Of a stretch of DNA of 64,000 nt, positions 36,476 to 47,800 are shown piece after piece (position 1 is the stretch's first letter; every line of letters starts with the position of its first letter). The stretch is from assembly GCA_946811695.1 (NCBI GenBank), contig OX328127.1, positions 50,380,774 to 50,444,773 on the forward strand. Direction: 5' to 3'. Made by a program: the position numbers and the translations under genes. Below the pieces are notes generated by a model. The model had not been told where the DNA came from. It saw nothing but the letters and a program-made list of their open reading frames with translations, and searched no databases. This DNA is from Gonocerus acuteangulatus (taxonomy: Eukaryota; Arthropoda; Insecta; Hemiptera; Coreidae).

Positions 36476-39109
36476 TAGACGAGTAAATGCACATTTTGAT
36501 ATTCTACCACTATCTTGCTAACTAATTGCAGTCTGATATTCACCTCTCTTCTACTTTGAGAATGCTTTTCTAGATTCATGTGGACACTCTCTGAGGAAGA
36601 AGTTGTCTCCTATTTTTACCCTCACAGCATACCTTAATTTGTAAAGCCTTATATGGGCATTGAATGGACCTAGTATCTAAATGGCTTATTTCCTTATTTA
36701 TAATTATCTTTTGATTTCAGGAAGGAAAAGACGAACCAGTTGCATCTGTTGCTGCATCAATTGGCCTCGAGGAATCTGCCTTGGAGGATGAAAAAATAGA
36801 TAAATTCAATGCTGGAATTCAGGTATTTATAAACAGATTCATAGCAAGCTACTTGTAAATTCTACTTACTACCAACACCCTTGCATAGGTACTGATTCCT
36901 CGCTGCTGACTCAAAATTCTCATTTAGAATAGAATTGAATTTAGATCATTTTTCAGCTAATCTTGGGGGGCGAGGTTAGCTCAGTGGCTCCATTTTAATA
37001 AAAATCCAATTTTGCAGGGTTTAAGAATATATCTATCTATTAGTTTCAGATGTTATATAGCTAGTTTAATTTTAAAAAAAAGAGTGGGATTTGTGTTCTG
37101 TAGATATTATACCAACGACAAAATATTTGACTTAATATTATTTAAAAAATAAAATAATAATTTCAATTTTTTTTTAAGTAAAAAAAAGAAAGACTTTAAG
37201 CCTACTGTTATCTGACCCTTAGCCCAGATTGAGAAAATGGTAACGGGCAACTTTATAAAAAGAAATAACGAAAGCGTATTAGGAGAAATGAAAAGAGATT
37301 GACTGAGGAGGCTCAGCTATTTTAATGCCGTCCTGTGGAACCAGGTGAGTGAAGCAAGCTACTTTCCACGAGTATCTAAGGCCATCCGGATTGCAGTATT
37401 GTAAGAGTTAAAGCAGATCCATGATTTTAAATACTTGTGCCATGTTGCATAAAAGCGGATATGTCGACTTGGAAAGCCTAGGAGCAGCTGGCAGAATGTT
37501 CTACTCGTTCCAAAATGGATTCCTTAACAGAAGAAAGCTGACTAAGATATCAGTTCACATGTATCAGAAGTATCACTAAGCCCAGCCATTACTTTCCTGC
37601 ACCTCTGAGTCACGGGCCCTAACCTCACAACATAAAGTCAAAAACATGCAATGAAGATACAGTTCCTGAGAAAAGATGAGACCAGGACCCGCAACTCATC
37701 TATCAGGGCAAAAATGGTACAGCCATAGGCACTAATAGATCCTAAGCATGAGTTCAGAAAGAACAGCAAGGATGACCTATAAAACTCTAGTGGAAGAGGA
37801 AGACCTAGAAGGAAGGTGTCAAGAAGTGAGGAATGGAAGGAGGGAGTCGGTGCAAGCTCTAGAGGACATCGCCCAGTGTTAAAAGGGAAATTAGAATATT
37901 TCATGATATATAATTATATTTTCATATATTTTAATGTGGGATCATATTTGGTACTTTATAGGTAGAAAATTTATCAAAATTCTTTCATGTATGCAATCAT
38001 AATAACTGCGTTTACAGGAACACAATGTTATTTGTTTAAAATAGATCGGCCTTAAAGCAGAATTATTATTATTAAAATTTAATTCATTTAATGTAAAAAT
38101 TTGTCTTAATCTTTTTTCAGGATTTTATGATTAAACTCCCTGGCGTTAATACAAAAAATATTGTTAATCTCTTGAGCAAAGGAAAATCTCTTGATCACCT
38201 GATAAATCTTTCAAAGGTAACTAAACTCGCATTTTGTAAGTATACATATATTATTAAGCATTTAAATAAATGTGTGCATAGACTTTCCATCTCATTTGAA
38301 ATTCCTTAGTGTAAAAGAGTGATACTGGATGAAGAAATCTAAGAGGAGGCTACTACTTGTTCTGTGAACAGAAAATAGTAGGGCCTGTACTGTAGAGTGT
38401 AATTCAGCTTCAAGAAATTAATTGATTGTTTCTTTTTAATTAATTATTATTAAAAAAACTAAACTAATAAAAACTTAATAGTTCTAAGAAAGCATTATAA
38501 CATAAAAATACAGGTTTCCTCATGGTATAGTGAGACCATCACATACTGTAGCATCTCATGTGGTCTAGCATACTGGATTCTCCCATGGCAGATGGAGATG
38601 CCAAGTGGCTTACTGAGAAATGCTCAGCTCCACTGTGGTTGCTTATAAAGGGTGGCAACCTGTCTATAGCCTGGCACTAATGGCCTAGAAGTAGATGTGC
38701 CTTGTGTGAAACACAAGGGAACAAAATAAGCTAGCTCTAACAATTATTTTATTATAAAGTAATGATCTCCCTTATTTGTTACATTTAATTGCCTTGAGGC
38801 AATTAAAACTAGGTGTTTTCATGAATATTCCCACTCACTAATCATATTAACCAAAAGAATAAGTACATGAAGATTTCAATTTCTTATTAGTTTTTAAAAT
38901 TACTTTGGATTTAATTTAACATTATTATATCCTTACAGGAAGAGTTATCTGAAATGCTGGGTCATTCTATGAATGGTGAGCTACTTTACAACGCTCTTCA
39001 CCATCAAATTAAACCAGCCTCTGATTCAAGCTCAAGTTCTAGCAGTTACCGAGCAAGGGGTCGTGGCAGGGGCCTTAATTCTAGAAAAAGAAAACATGAA
39101 GTAACCTAA
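22201..39109 (+). CDS. ERCC4: DNA repair endonuclease XPF (ERCC4), complete, 17 exons
   Basis: Coding exons: 22,201-22,268; 22,458-22,637; 23,456-23,636; 25,036-25,188; 25,813-25,926; 26,973-27,121; 27,973-28,127; 28,713-28,855; 29,403-29,582; 29,930-30,079; 30,616-30,753; 32,372-32,566; 33,523-33,696; 35,005-35,145; 36,721-36,822; 38,121-38,216; 38,939-39,109. Total 829 residues against about 916 in human; the difference is mostly a shorter acidic linker. Domains in order: helicase-like N-terminal half (residues 1 to about 380, starting [19 protein letters not shown]), acidic linker in exon 9, ERCC4 nuclease domain (about 570-700), tandem helix-hairpin-helix (about 742-800), then a Ser- and Arg/Lys-rich tail. 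XPF pairs with ERCC1 in the nucleus and cuts DNA 5' of lesions in nucleotide excision and crosslink repair. All phases fit, so the gene looks intact. Exon 10 has a weak GTTTCT donor. Introns carry SINEs, a hAT element and a Penelope relic. Confidence 0.97.
23783..23995 (-). mobile_element. tRNA-derived SINE, family S1
   Basis: Full reverse copy in XPF intron 3. On the minus strand it has GGTGGACGTGAGTGTTAAGG, GGGTTCGATTCCCACTATGG, a GGTGGTGGCTTTT linker and CCTGGCTAGAAAAGGGTGG. Confidence 0.75.
24440..24800 (+). mobile_element. tRNA-derived SINE relic, family S4, in XPF intron 3
   Basis: GGGCTCTGTGATTATTAGTG head and GATTCGAATCCAGCTGGGG B box; a long decayed middle; end GATGGCAACCTTTCGAGTG and GGAATCGGTGACT. 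Confidence 0.45.
27445..27617. repeat. Perfect 60-bp hairpin in XPF intron 6
   Basis: Arms 27,445-27,504 and 27,558-27,617 are exact reverse complements by eye. The 53-base loop carries, on the minus strand, CTGAGGATGGACCTGTG and TGTCCGAAACGTTGTG, the structured motif described at five other sites. Confidence 0.8.
28272..28314 (+). other. Hammerhead-like stem-loop motif (28.3 kb copy)
   Basis: CCGAAGAT, stem GGCTTG/CAAGCC with loop TAAAT, GAAACG, then AATAAA at 28,309. XPF intron 7. Confidence 0.45.
28887..29085 (+). mobile_element. tRNA-derived SINE, family S1
   Basis: In XPF intron 8, starting 30 bases after the exon 8 donor. GGCCTGATGGCCTAGGTGTT head, degenerate B box GAGTTCAAATCC, GGGGTGGTGGGATTTTTTC linker and CTTGCTAGAAAAGGGGGTAA body. 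Confidence 0.7.
29199..29385 (-). mobile_element. Second copy of the short inverted-end element, at the XPF exon 9 acceptor
   Basis: About 85-90 percent identical by eye to 8,915-9,094 in reverse. It ends 17 bases before the AG of the exon 9 acceptor (29,401-29,402). Confidence 0.6.
31540..31890 (-). pseudogene. Penelope-like element relic (GIY-YIG endonuclease C-terminus)
   Basis: On the minus strand, 31,612-31,730 reads [12 protein letters not shown] followed by [19 protein letters not shown] and ELPREW. This is the typical C-terminal block after the GIY-YIG domain in Penelope-like retroelements. The upstream [17 protein letters not shown] resembles the decayed endonuclease core. Frameshifts and stops make it inactive. 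XPF intron 11. Confidence 0.55.
32372..32566 (+). CDS. ERCC4: XPF exon 12: start of the nuclease domain
   Basis: The second half encodes [14 protein letters not shown], the first acidic cluster of the XPF/MUS81 nuclease fold, followed by a segment matching the conserved [13 protein letters not shown] block. The first half is an unconserved linker. Confidence 0.95.
33523..33696 (+). CDS. ERCC4: XPF exon 13: catalytic GDXnERKX3D motif
   Basis: Encodes [19 protein letters not shown]. Counting from the predicted start, Gly604-Asp605, Glu615-Arg616-Lys617 and Asp621 form the metal-binding active site of the XPF/MUS81 family. All catalytic residues are present, so the enzyme is predicted to be active. 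Confidence 0.96.
34560..34830 (+). repeat. Dispersed repeat family R3 (copy 1)
   Basis: Shares GAGAAAATGGT, AAAGAAATAA, GGCTCAGCTACTTTAATG and GTCGTCCTTTGGAATCC with 37,170-37,400. Copies sit in XPF introns 13 and 15. Confidence 0.5.
35402..35787. mobile_element. Non-autonomous hAT element, 386 bp, in XPF intron 14
   Basis: Ends CAGGGCCGCCAC and GTGGTGGCCCTG (one mismatch as inverted repeats), flanked by the exact 8-bp duplication ATGTTAAT (35,394-35,401 and 35,788-35,795). GC-rich subterminal repeats GGGCCCGGCTC flank an AT-rich interior. No transposase coding remains. Confidence 0.8.
37170..37880 (+). repeat. Repeat family R3 (copy 2) and adjoining LINE-like relic
   Basis: 37,170-37,400 matches the 34,560 copy. 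The following 37,440-37,880 is less AT-rich and near its end reads [18 protein letters not shown] in one frame, resembling the C-terminal tail of LINE ORF2 proteins. The LINE reading is weak. Confidence 0.35.
38121..39109 (+). CDS. ERCC4: XPF exons 16-17: tandem helix-hairpin-helix, C-terminus
   Basis: Exon 16 (38,121-38,216) encodes [18 protein letters not shown], the first hairpin of the (HhH)2 domain that dimerises with ERCC1. Exon 17 (38,939-39,109) encodes the second hairpin ([18 protein letters not shown]) and then a Ser-rich and basic tail ending KRKHEVT before TAA at 39,107. Confidence 0.93.
38545..38720 (+). mobile_element. Diverged SINE copy in XPF intron 16
   Basis: The head is degraded (GTGGTCTAGCATACTGGATT); the body is clear: GGGTGGCAACCTGTCTATAG, then CACTAATGGCCTAGAAG and GATGTGCC. 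It shares this body with the 5S-derived SINE. Confidence 0.5.
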
Positions 39110-39176
39110 ATTATTGTAATTGTTAAAAATATATCAAAGCCTTCCAGATTATATATTTTGTTATACATTTAATAAC

Positions 39177-39182
39177 AATAAA
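39177..39182 (+). terminator. XPF polyadenylation signal
   Basis: Canonical AATAAA 68 bases after the XPF stop codon, in AT-rich sequence. Cleavage would be expected 10-30 bases downstream. Confidence 0.6.
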
Positions 39183-39254
39183 ATCATTGTATAAATATGT
39201 ATACTAAAGGATTATTTAAATTGAATTACTTTAATTTTCCTTTACATTCTCTTT

Positions 39255-39510
39255 TCAAGTCCGACTCACAGGAACTGTGTCATCTTAGAGCGTTTCCTTC
39301 TTATCCCAAGTGTCATTTGGAAAGCTTAGAATATAAATGAACATTTTTTTTTGTATTGATATTTCGTAAAAATTGCCAACACCTACACGAATAAAAGCGA
39401 TATTAAGGCGTCAAGGCACAAGACACTGACAGAAGCCAACTTACAAAGATGCGGAAATTACTCAATCCTGCTATCCTCATTCTAAAGGCTCTATAGGTCA
39501 TACAAAATAC
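39255..39510 (+). repeat. Dispersed repeat family R2
   Basis: AGTCCGACTCACAGGAACTG, GTGTCATTTGGAAAGCTTAG and AATTGCCAACACCTACACG. Related copies at 41,415-41,560 and 54,515-54,780, all in the same orientation. Class unknown. Confidence 0.5.
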
Positions 39511-41157
39511 AAACACACTTCTCATTTACCTGTCATGTTTTATTGAAAAAAAAATGCAATCAAAATAACAACAACCAATTAAAAACTAAAATTGACATTT
39601 GAAAAAGATTGTCAAATTTGGCACAAAAATGTGTAACACAAAAGGTCAAGCTCACAATCAGCAGAATCCGCCAACCATAAGACCGTGTGTCCTAAACAGT
39701 TTTGTGTTCAAAGGCTAATGTATGCATACACTATTTGCAGAATTCGTTCTGAATGAAATTTTAATTTAACATTTATACAAGGATAAGGTATAAAATAAAT
39801 AAACACAAGAGTAACAAAAAACAAAGATATTAATTCATTGATAGTAAAATGTTTTAAAACATTAACAGGTGGTTGAAAAGATGCTAATGTGGAAGCGCTT
39901 ACTGAAAAAATATCCTTATAATCAACTAATGGGCACAATGTTTTTATTTTATTTACACTAAATAAACAACCACCATCACTACAATTGTGATGATCATAGG
40001 GCTGAACAAATGTCTTCACCTCAACTCTTCAAATCCTGTAAAAAATTTTGGATGACAATGAAAAAGAGGATGGAAAATATTTTTAAAAAAGTTAGAATTT
40101 CACGAGGGCTAAAGACAAAAGTACATAGCGCCTTCTACACTGAATAATGGAGGGCAGTGCTTCTTTGGTCAGTTTTCAAATGTTTTAAGGCTCTGAACAT
40201 AGTTTTACAGTCTACCACATCATTAGGCTTACTTTTAGTGTATCTGAGCACTATTGACAAGGCCACGGACTCAGGAATATGCATTTGGAAATAATTATTT
40301 ATAATAATCATTAAACAATTATTTATTATTTTATTTTATTTTATTTTATTAATTAAGCTTATCGCAACTCAGGCGACGAAACTGCAGCTTGAAAGAATTG
40401 AGGTAAGTACAAGAAAGTCAATAGTATAGTCAATGATAAATAGTAAAATAAATTAAAAGTACGAGTCGTAAATTATTTATTATAAATTAAATTAGAATAA
40501 CTAAATACCAAAGCTGTGAAGATCCATTAATAAATAACAATTGTTTATAAATAGGAATATTTCAGGTAGATAAGTAAATAAGATAAATAAAACTATATAC
40601 ATTTAGTCATGTAAACCAGAGATTCGTACAGTTAATTAAATTAGTCCAATTAGTATTATCTTCTATTTGTCCTAAACAGTTATTTATTGTTTATAATAGA
40701 GGTAACTAACAGGTAGTTTTATCTATTTATTCATCAATGAAGAATAAATAGATAAAACAGAAATATCTTCTCTATAGTATTTGCTCTCAGTGTAATTTCT
40801 AATTTGGGCATTGTTCACAAGTGTGGTGATATAAAACTCAGACCTAGATTTCAAAACAATTATGATAGAATTGTACATCTTATTTATAAATATAATGAAT
40901 AATACAATGATATGCTGCTTTTGAAAAGAACTTAGAAGTGAATAATAAACAAGTTAACACATTTGGATTAATCAACAATAACACCAACCTTTATACAATA
41001 ATTATATTAATATTATTTATCAAATGCATATTTTGGCTTTAATATTTACTTAAAAAATAAAACAAGGGTAAAAATTATATATGTATGATCAATTTACATG
41101 TTGGTAGTAGTCAACTGTGGCCTAAAACCTAAAACTTGCTTTTTTCTTTTTCTTTTT

Positions 41158-41192
<35 letters not shown>

Positions 41193-41270
41193 CTTTTTTT
41201 TTTTTTACAGAAAAATATAACATAGTTCTTGAATTATTACTGTTTGAGGGATAAAACCAAGCACTTATAT

Positions 41271-44200
41271 TTAATCGGTGATATAATTGAACTTGAGTTT
41301 CAGCAGGTACTGGACTTTCACTTGTGCAACATCGTACACAATGTATCTGTTCAACATTAAGGAATAACATTTGCAGATATTAAATGATTACAAAAAATGT
41401 TTTAATTTTAAAAAAAGTCCTACTCGCAGAAACTGCATCATCTTAAGAGTGTTTCCATTTATCACTGGTGTGATTTGAAAAGCATAAATAGAAACTTATT
41501 ATTTTGCTCCCAAACATCTTGCAATTTTTGCAGGAAATGTTAAATTACATTTATAAATTCATTTTAAGATAAAACAAATTTCAATATTTGCTGGATGAAA
41601 TGTAAAAAAAAAAAAAAAAGCAATATTTTGGGCGCTAATAAGGTCTATATTAGTAGAGTCAACAAACATTCCCATTTTTGGTGCCCTTTTATCTTGACAG
41701 ACTCATTGTTCAATGGTGTGAAAACAACATAACTGAAAGGACAATTTTCTCCAGGTGAGATTGTCCTATCAAAATCTGGATAACTTTTTTTTTCTTCTTT
41801 TTTTTTTGTAGACAATTGATTAATATATTTAAGAAAGTAAATCTATAAAATGTACAAAACTGCTCATCCAATATTTTATTTCTAATACTCTTCTACCCCA
41901 AACGTAAAAAAAAAAAAAAAAAAAAAAAATTATATATCTTAGTTGTTTGATGAATGTCTAAAGCGTAGAAACTAAAATTCTAGTTTTTCCCACAAAGAGT
42001 TAATATAAGACTATTTTGAAAGAGATAATAAAATGTGTAAATAAATATATATTGCTTATACCAGAAAAGCATATAGGCTGATGTAAAATAACTTTGCATT
42101 AGATGTAGTTGAAAGGCAGAAAACAAAATTTAAAAATTGGAGTAGTTTTTCTATAAGCTACTCCAATTTTAGCCCATTGGAAATTACTGTTGAGCAAGTT
42201 TTCTACATTTTCTATTCGAGACAAAAAATGTTTCATTGGAATGGCAGGCCCTCCGATTGTAACATCCCCTTTTGGTGTTTATCTTTATATTTGAGAAAGA
42301 TAAATTCAGACAGACAGGGTATGAACCTAGAATCTCTCATTTTATAACCTCATGTGTGTAGCAAATTATGCTACTTATACTGGCTACATATCATTGCATG
42401 GCTAGTTAATTTATCTAATGGAGGCAACGCTTCAGATAGACAGCATCGTCATATTTTCTGCATCCAGACAATGTTATCATAATATAAGGCTTAGATTAGG
42501 TGCTCCTAGGATTAGGATTTAACTTTATTAAACTCTTGTATAATATACAGGATGCTATACACCGTCAGTGATTTAATTTTCAAATCTTTATAGTTTAGAA
42601 GAATGAAAAATAATTTTTCAAAGTATTTTTCTTCTAAGAAGATCTTAAAGAATATTAATTCCTCACTAAAAACAATCAAGAACATATATATGAACACACA
42701 GGTTGGTATTTGACTAAAGTAAGTAAGTTTTAAAGGATACTCGTTGTAAAGTAGAGAGGTTTGTGATCTGTCAGTAAATTGTTTTACTGGTTTGCCAATA
42801 GGAACTTTAAGACCATCTTCAAGGGTGACAGCTTCAGTAGGATCAGGCATGTTTACACCCACACCCTTCGTACTGTGCTTTCCAGCAGGTAACTTCTCAA
42901 TGTAATCTGCTTTTGTTCTCTCGTACCTAAAATCATAATCCCATAACTTTGTCAAAGGGAAAAATATTCTCAAAAACTAAAAATACATGTATTATCCTTT
43001 CATTTGAAGATGACTTTAGTAGCTAAGTCGATTTTTAAATTACTTTTCATTTGGTGCTAAAAGCCTTGGCAGTCAATCCACACATCTTTAATTCCGTCGC
43101 AAAAATGGTCGGAAGCTGAGCTCTAACCAGTGTCAATGTGCCAAGTGAGCCTTCTTGCTTATTAATTTTATTTTTAAGTTTACAATTGGATGAATAGTGT
43201 TCGAATAAGTGAGAGAGGTGGGAAGATTGAATGGCGATAGAGAATTGAAAGGAAGTATGATAGAGGTGTGACTTGTGATTGAGATGTATGGCACATCTCA
43301 ACTGAACTGTGAATAAAATTGACCTAAGAAAAAGATTATCCTTTCATTCCTTAGTCCTATATCAGTGAAACTAGACCTTTGGTTCTTGGTCCCCTATACA
43401 GAATACTTTTGATACTCTCACTCATCACACCTCGACTTTGAGCAATCTCTTCACCGAATTAAAACTTTTCTTTTATAATTTTGGTTTTTGTCTTGCTTAC
43501 TATCATTATTAATTTATATTAATCTTGAATTCATTTTGAAATTGAATTATTTTTAAGTAGAATAACTTTGTTTAAAAGAAAGTTATATTTTATGCGTGTA
43601 AAAAATAGTTTTTGTTACCATTTGTCCTATATGTTATGAAGAATAAGCAAGTGAAATATATACTCAATAATGTTGACCAATAAGTTTTCCATCTTCCTCT
43701 TTGATACGTGTTTTGGGACACACCATCCAGAGGTAAAAAACTTTTCTTTTTTTTTTTATGTACACATGAATAGCTCATATTGCCAAATCTTCATTGAAAT
43801 ACTCTCTAGTGACAGACAGGAATACTAGAAATACACTGTTATAACGCTATACAGCCGAGAAATAAGAGGAGAAAGACGATGAGAAATTTGAGGAGCTCTC
43901 GACTGCTGGACAAGTCAACGGTACATAAGGCCTGTCTTTCCTCCAACTTGTAGACAAGTCAACGGTACAAAGAGCCTACACACTCAAGATTGCCGGAGCA
44001 GTCAACGGTAAAGAAAGGGTTAACAATTTAAAAACATAATTATGTTACAAGTATAGCTAAAGTAAATTTTAAATACATTGGCCTTACATTTCACCAAGAG
44101 CAACTTCACACAACAGAATTAAGCCAAATGGGTTAGATGGTGAAGTCATACAGTAATTAGCAGATTTTGATACCATATCAGCAAAGTAAATTCCTTTTCC

Positions 44201-44872
44201 AAACATATAACCACAGACAGGAGCTTCAGGTGGTGCAATTCTTAGGCCCTAAAAGGTATAAAAACTATAAATTAGTTCAAATAAACCCATAGATTTTTGT
44301 AATAAATTATGCTTGCATATCAAAATTTTAGAAGTGAAGAAGATCCTGTCAGTTGGATTCACACAATCCTCCCTTGAACAGATCTCAGGCCTACTCAAAC
44401 TAATATTTTTTCCAAGATTTTCTTCACCGCTTAAAAATCTTAAGAATGACAATATAAAGACATCATGATGTTGAAAAACTATGACTGCAATTTGTCTATT
44501 ATAGCCTGATAACAGTGTTCTTGAAAAGAATATACTAATTTGTTAAATGAAATATTAGTGACAAGAAGAAATTGAAATTTCCCGTTCCCTGAAAATTAAA
44601 ATCTTTATGCATTACAGTAGAAGCACAAACTATACTGCTATATGGACAAAGGTTCATAACTTAACACACAGCTATTCTTCAAAAAATATATATATACAAT
44701 TAGATAATAAGAAACATGGTAATAATTCCAAAGTGATTATAGCTGTATAAACCTGGGATAAAATTCCAGCAAAATTGGTAATTCTGGAACCATGCCACAA
44801 CAATTGCCTGTTTGGCATCTTTTTGAATGGCTTAAATTTCTTTTCTTCACCACTTCTCTTGACTTTGAAAAC
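41271..44872 (-). CDS. PARP1: PARP1 ADP-ribosyltransferase catalytic exons
   Basis: Exons 44,753-44,872, 44,088-44,248, 42,741-42,926 and 41,271-41,346. The H-Y-E triad is complete: His in [15 protein letters not shown], Tyr in [17 protein letters not shown], and Glu in [15 protein letters not shown]. The Glu codon is split, GA at the end of exon 42,741-42,926 and A at the start of the last exon. The protein ends [11 protein letters not shown] before a TAA at 41,271-41,273. Read-through of the 42,741 donor gives a longer but false open frame. Confidence 0.95.
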
Positions 44873-47800
44873 CTAAAACAAACATGAAATGAAAAATTTA
44901 TCTCAAATCCTTCATTACACAGTAATGCAGAAATTTGATTATATCAGAGACATGCTATTAATATTTATGTATGTAGGAAGAAAAAAGGACAATAAAATGA
45001 TAGTTTTTTAACCTCCATTTACTCAACCATTCCAACATTTTCTCAAAGCAAAGAGTAATAATTATTTATTTGAAGTCTATAATCCAGTTGAATGGAATTA
45101 ATACCAAGTAACTAGCTTTATTAAGATCAGCAATTGGCAAGTGTAATAAATATCTTCAATATAACCTGTTCAAATACATGGAAAAGTTTAATTCCGCATG
45201 CGGGAAATGTTGAGGAAAATATTCCCGACGGTTCTACCATTTGCAAACTCCCATTTCAAGGAACAACACGATATGTGAAACATTATAAAAGCTGATTATG
45301 TCTCGTTTAAGACTAGGGAAGGCTTTGAGAGGTCAGACAAAGGAAATAGTGTCTAATATTTATCAAAACTTAGCCAAAGCTGAGACTAAAAACGTTTTAA
45401 ACCTCCTATTGATAAGCTTATAACAGAGAGAATTTTTACCGCCAATTTCTTGCACGGGGAATACAGGCCGTTCCCTTTTCCCTCCAACTAAACCATTATA
45501 TTTGATCAGGCTATAGCTTAAATTGTTTTTAGCTTTGGCTACGTATTGATAAATATTAAACACTATCTCCGTTGCCTTATCTCTCAGTCTTCCCTAGTCC
45601 TAAACGAGACATAATCAGTTTTTATTGAGTTTTAAGTAGCTTGTTGTTCCTTGTAAAGGAAATGCAAATGGCCGAACTGTCGGGAATATTTTCCTCAGAA
45701 TTTCGCACATAAGGAATTAGAACTATTTCATCTAACTGAACGAGCTATAGCTAAGCGTTAGGCTAAAGAGCTTAATGTTGTGGATAGTCATTTTCGGTGC
45801 GGGTTAGTTAGAAGTATCCAGCAAGGAAAATTTCATTTTATTGAAAAACATTGGTAATAAGAGAATTTAAAAAATATCCTCCATACGTAGGTTTTCTGTA
45901 AACTGCGCCACAGAAAACCGACATCTGCTGATGGAAACTGAGATATCAGAAATAATAATAAATTAAAAAAAAAAATTTTAAAAGTTGTTAAAATAATATT
46001 TTTCAACTCACATCAACAATTTCAAGTGAATACTGCGTATGAGTTTCACCATGAGTGGTTTTAACATATTTTTCAATAAGTTGAAATTCATCTGAGTCCC
46101 TTTCAAGTACTTGAATATCAGCATTGAGTTTAGCATAATGTGAGTCAAGTGGATGAACACCATCTTCACCCACACCTTTGGTCTCTCGTAGAAGGCTGTA
46201 AGCCACTTCCATCTCCATAAGGCTTTCTAACATCTCTAATTTCGACTGGAAGAGAATAGTTTTCTTTTAAGTACAATATATTTCAAATAAACGAATGCAC
46301 AAGTTTAGCATTTCATTGTGTATTCAACTTACCTGTATTATTTCTTTATTATCTAGAGGAGTAGGAGCATCAGTTCCAAAATTGTGAGGTATTAAAGTAT
46401 AAAAGCGATTGGTAACGTCTGTGATCACATGTGGTTTAATGTCACCATCCTTTCCTTGAAGTTCAGATAAAACTGTGTATGCTTTTTGGATTTGCTTTTT
46501 GCTTAATTTACCCAGAGGCATTTTCTCCATGTCCAACTTTTTTTTAGATAAAACTTTAAATTAGTTTAAAAAATAATCATTTTAAAGGTTATTGAAAATT
46601 ATTGAAATGCTTGGAACAAACCTCGAATTCTTTCATAACTTTCTTCATGATATCAACGTCAAAGATCATCTTAATAAGACCTTGAACTGGAGGTGATAAT
46701 TTAGACTGAATAGATGATTCCGATTCCATTTTAATTGTATCAGACTGAAATACATAAAAATCTTTATTTAAGTAATTCTTTAATACACTAGATATAATTG
46801 TACTAATGATTAATAATGCCTTCCAAGTAATATACATTGAGTTTAGTTGGGTTTGGCTAAGAAGGGTAAACGGGAATTTCAAAGAATATTTTTGGATAAA
46901 TAGGTGTTTTAGCTTAAATTAAATGAATAAAAAACAGATTACAGTTAAGTTAATTCATCAAAATGAGCCAAAGTTTCAGTTAGGCACATCATCTTATTAA
47001 TCATAAGTCTGAAAATGTTATTGCCAGATAAGGAAGGCTCTTAGTACGTGCTCCTACTAATCCCAGTAGGCTTGCGTCTAGGTTCTAAATTTTTCATCCT
47101 GTGTATTCTACAGTGACTTAATAAATTGAAATTTTATTAGTACCTACTCAGAGCATGTTTAGTCTAGAATACAAGGGCGACAAGAGTAGGCACTGAGTGG
47201 CTTTTGGGACGGGGATATCGTTATATAACAAAATGCAAAAGCAGTTGACAAAGAAAGAGGACTAAATATATCAGAATAGCAGCAGCAGGAGGATATATAT
47301 GTGCAATGGAAGTATCAACTATATCTTAATAAACTAATAATAACTAAATCAGTGGACAAAATGCATGCTTTCCTACTGATTAGGTTCATGTGGATAATAG
47401 GTTAACTGAATCAATCTAGAAATGGCTTTCTCAAATATGAGTATTTATTATAATTAACTGACAACCGAAGCATCAGATTGATTTTTACAGCTTTTTTTTG
47501 TCTGTAAGATTCGTTTAGTATTCTTAGAACAGTCTCTACAGTAAATTTCAATTCATTACTGATAAAAATAAATTCATAGAACGAACTAATAGGTTTTCAA
47601 TTAAAATAAGCTTAATTACAATGAAATGGTATTGTTATACCATATTATATGCATAAAAGGGGCGATGGTTTCCAAATTGAAAAACAGAACATATTTATAA
47701 TTGATTTTAAAGTTAAATAAATTAAGAATTAATTAGATCAATGTGATATTACTTGACAGAATATGAATGAATGAATGAAATAGACTTTTATTTCATCGAA

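Larger units (their letters stand above)
39110..41270. other. Convergent intergenic region between XPF and PARP1
   Basis: Holds the 3' untranslated regions of both genes. No open frame of interest. It contains a dispersed repeat copy (39,255-39,510), a (TTTTA)n stretch near 40,321-40,350, and a long T-rich tract at 41,140-41,206, which is A-rich on the PARP1 strand just after the PARP1 stop. No unambiguous PARP1 AATAAA was seen. Confidence 0.6.

Noticed and set aside
36963..36995. tRNA-like GCGAGGTTAGCTCAGTGGCT in XPF intron 15
   Set aside because: Only an A-box-like stretch is present; no B box or pairing arms follow.
37638..37904. Minus-strand open frame at 37.7 kb as a gene
   Set aside because: It lies inside an XPF intron in repeat-derived sequence; the opposite strand reads better as a LINE tail.
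42512..42740. Extension of the PARP1 catalytic frame past 42,741
   Set aside because: The conserved C-terminus is found in a separate exon at 41,271-41,346 with matching phase; this stretch is intron read-through.
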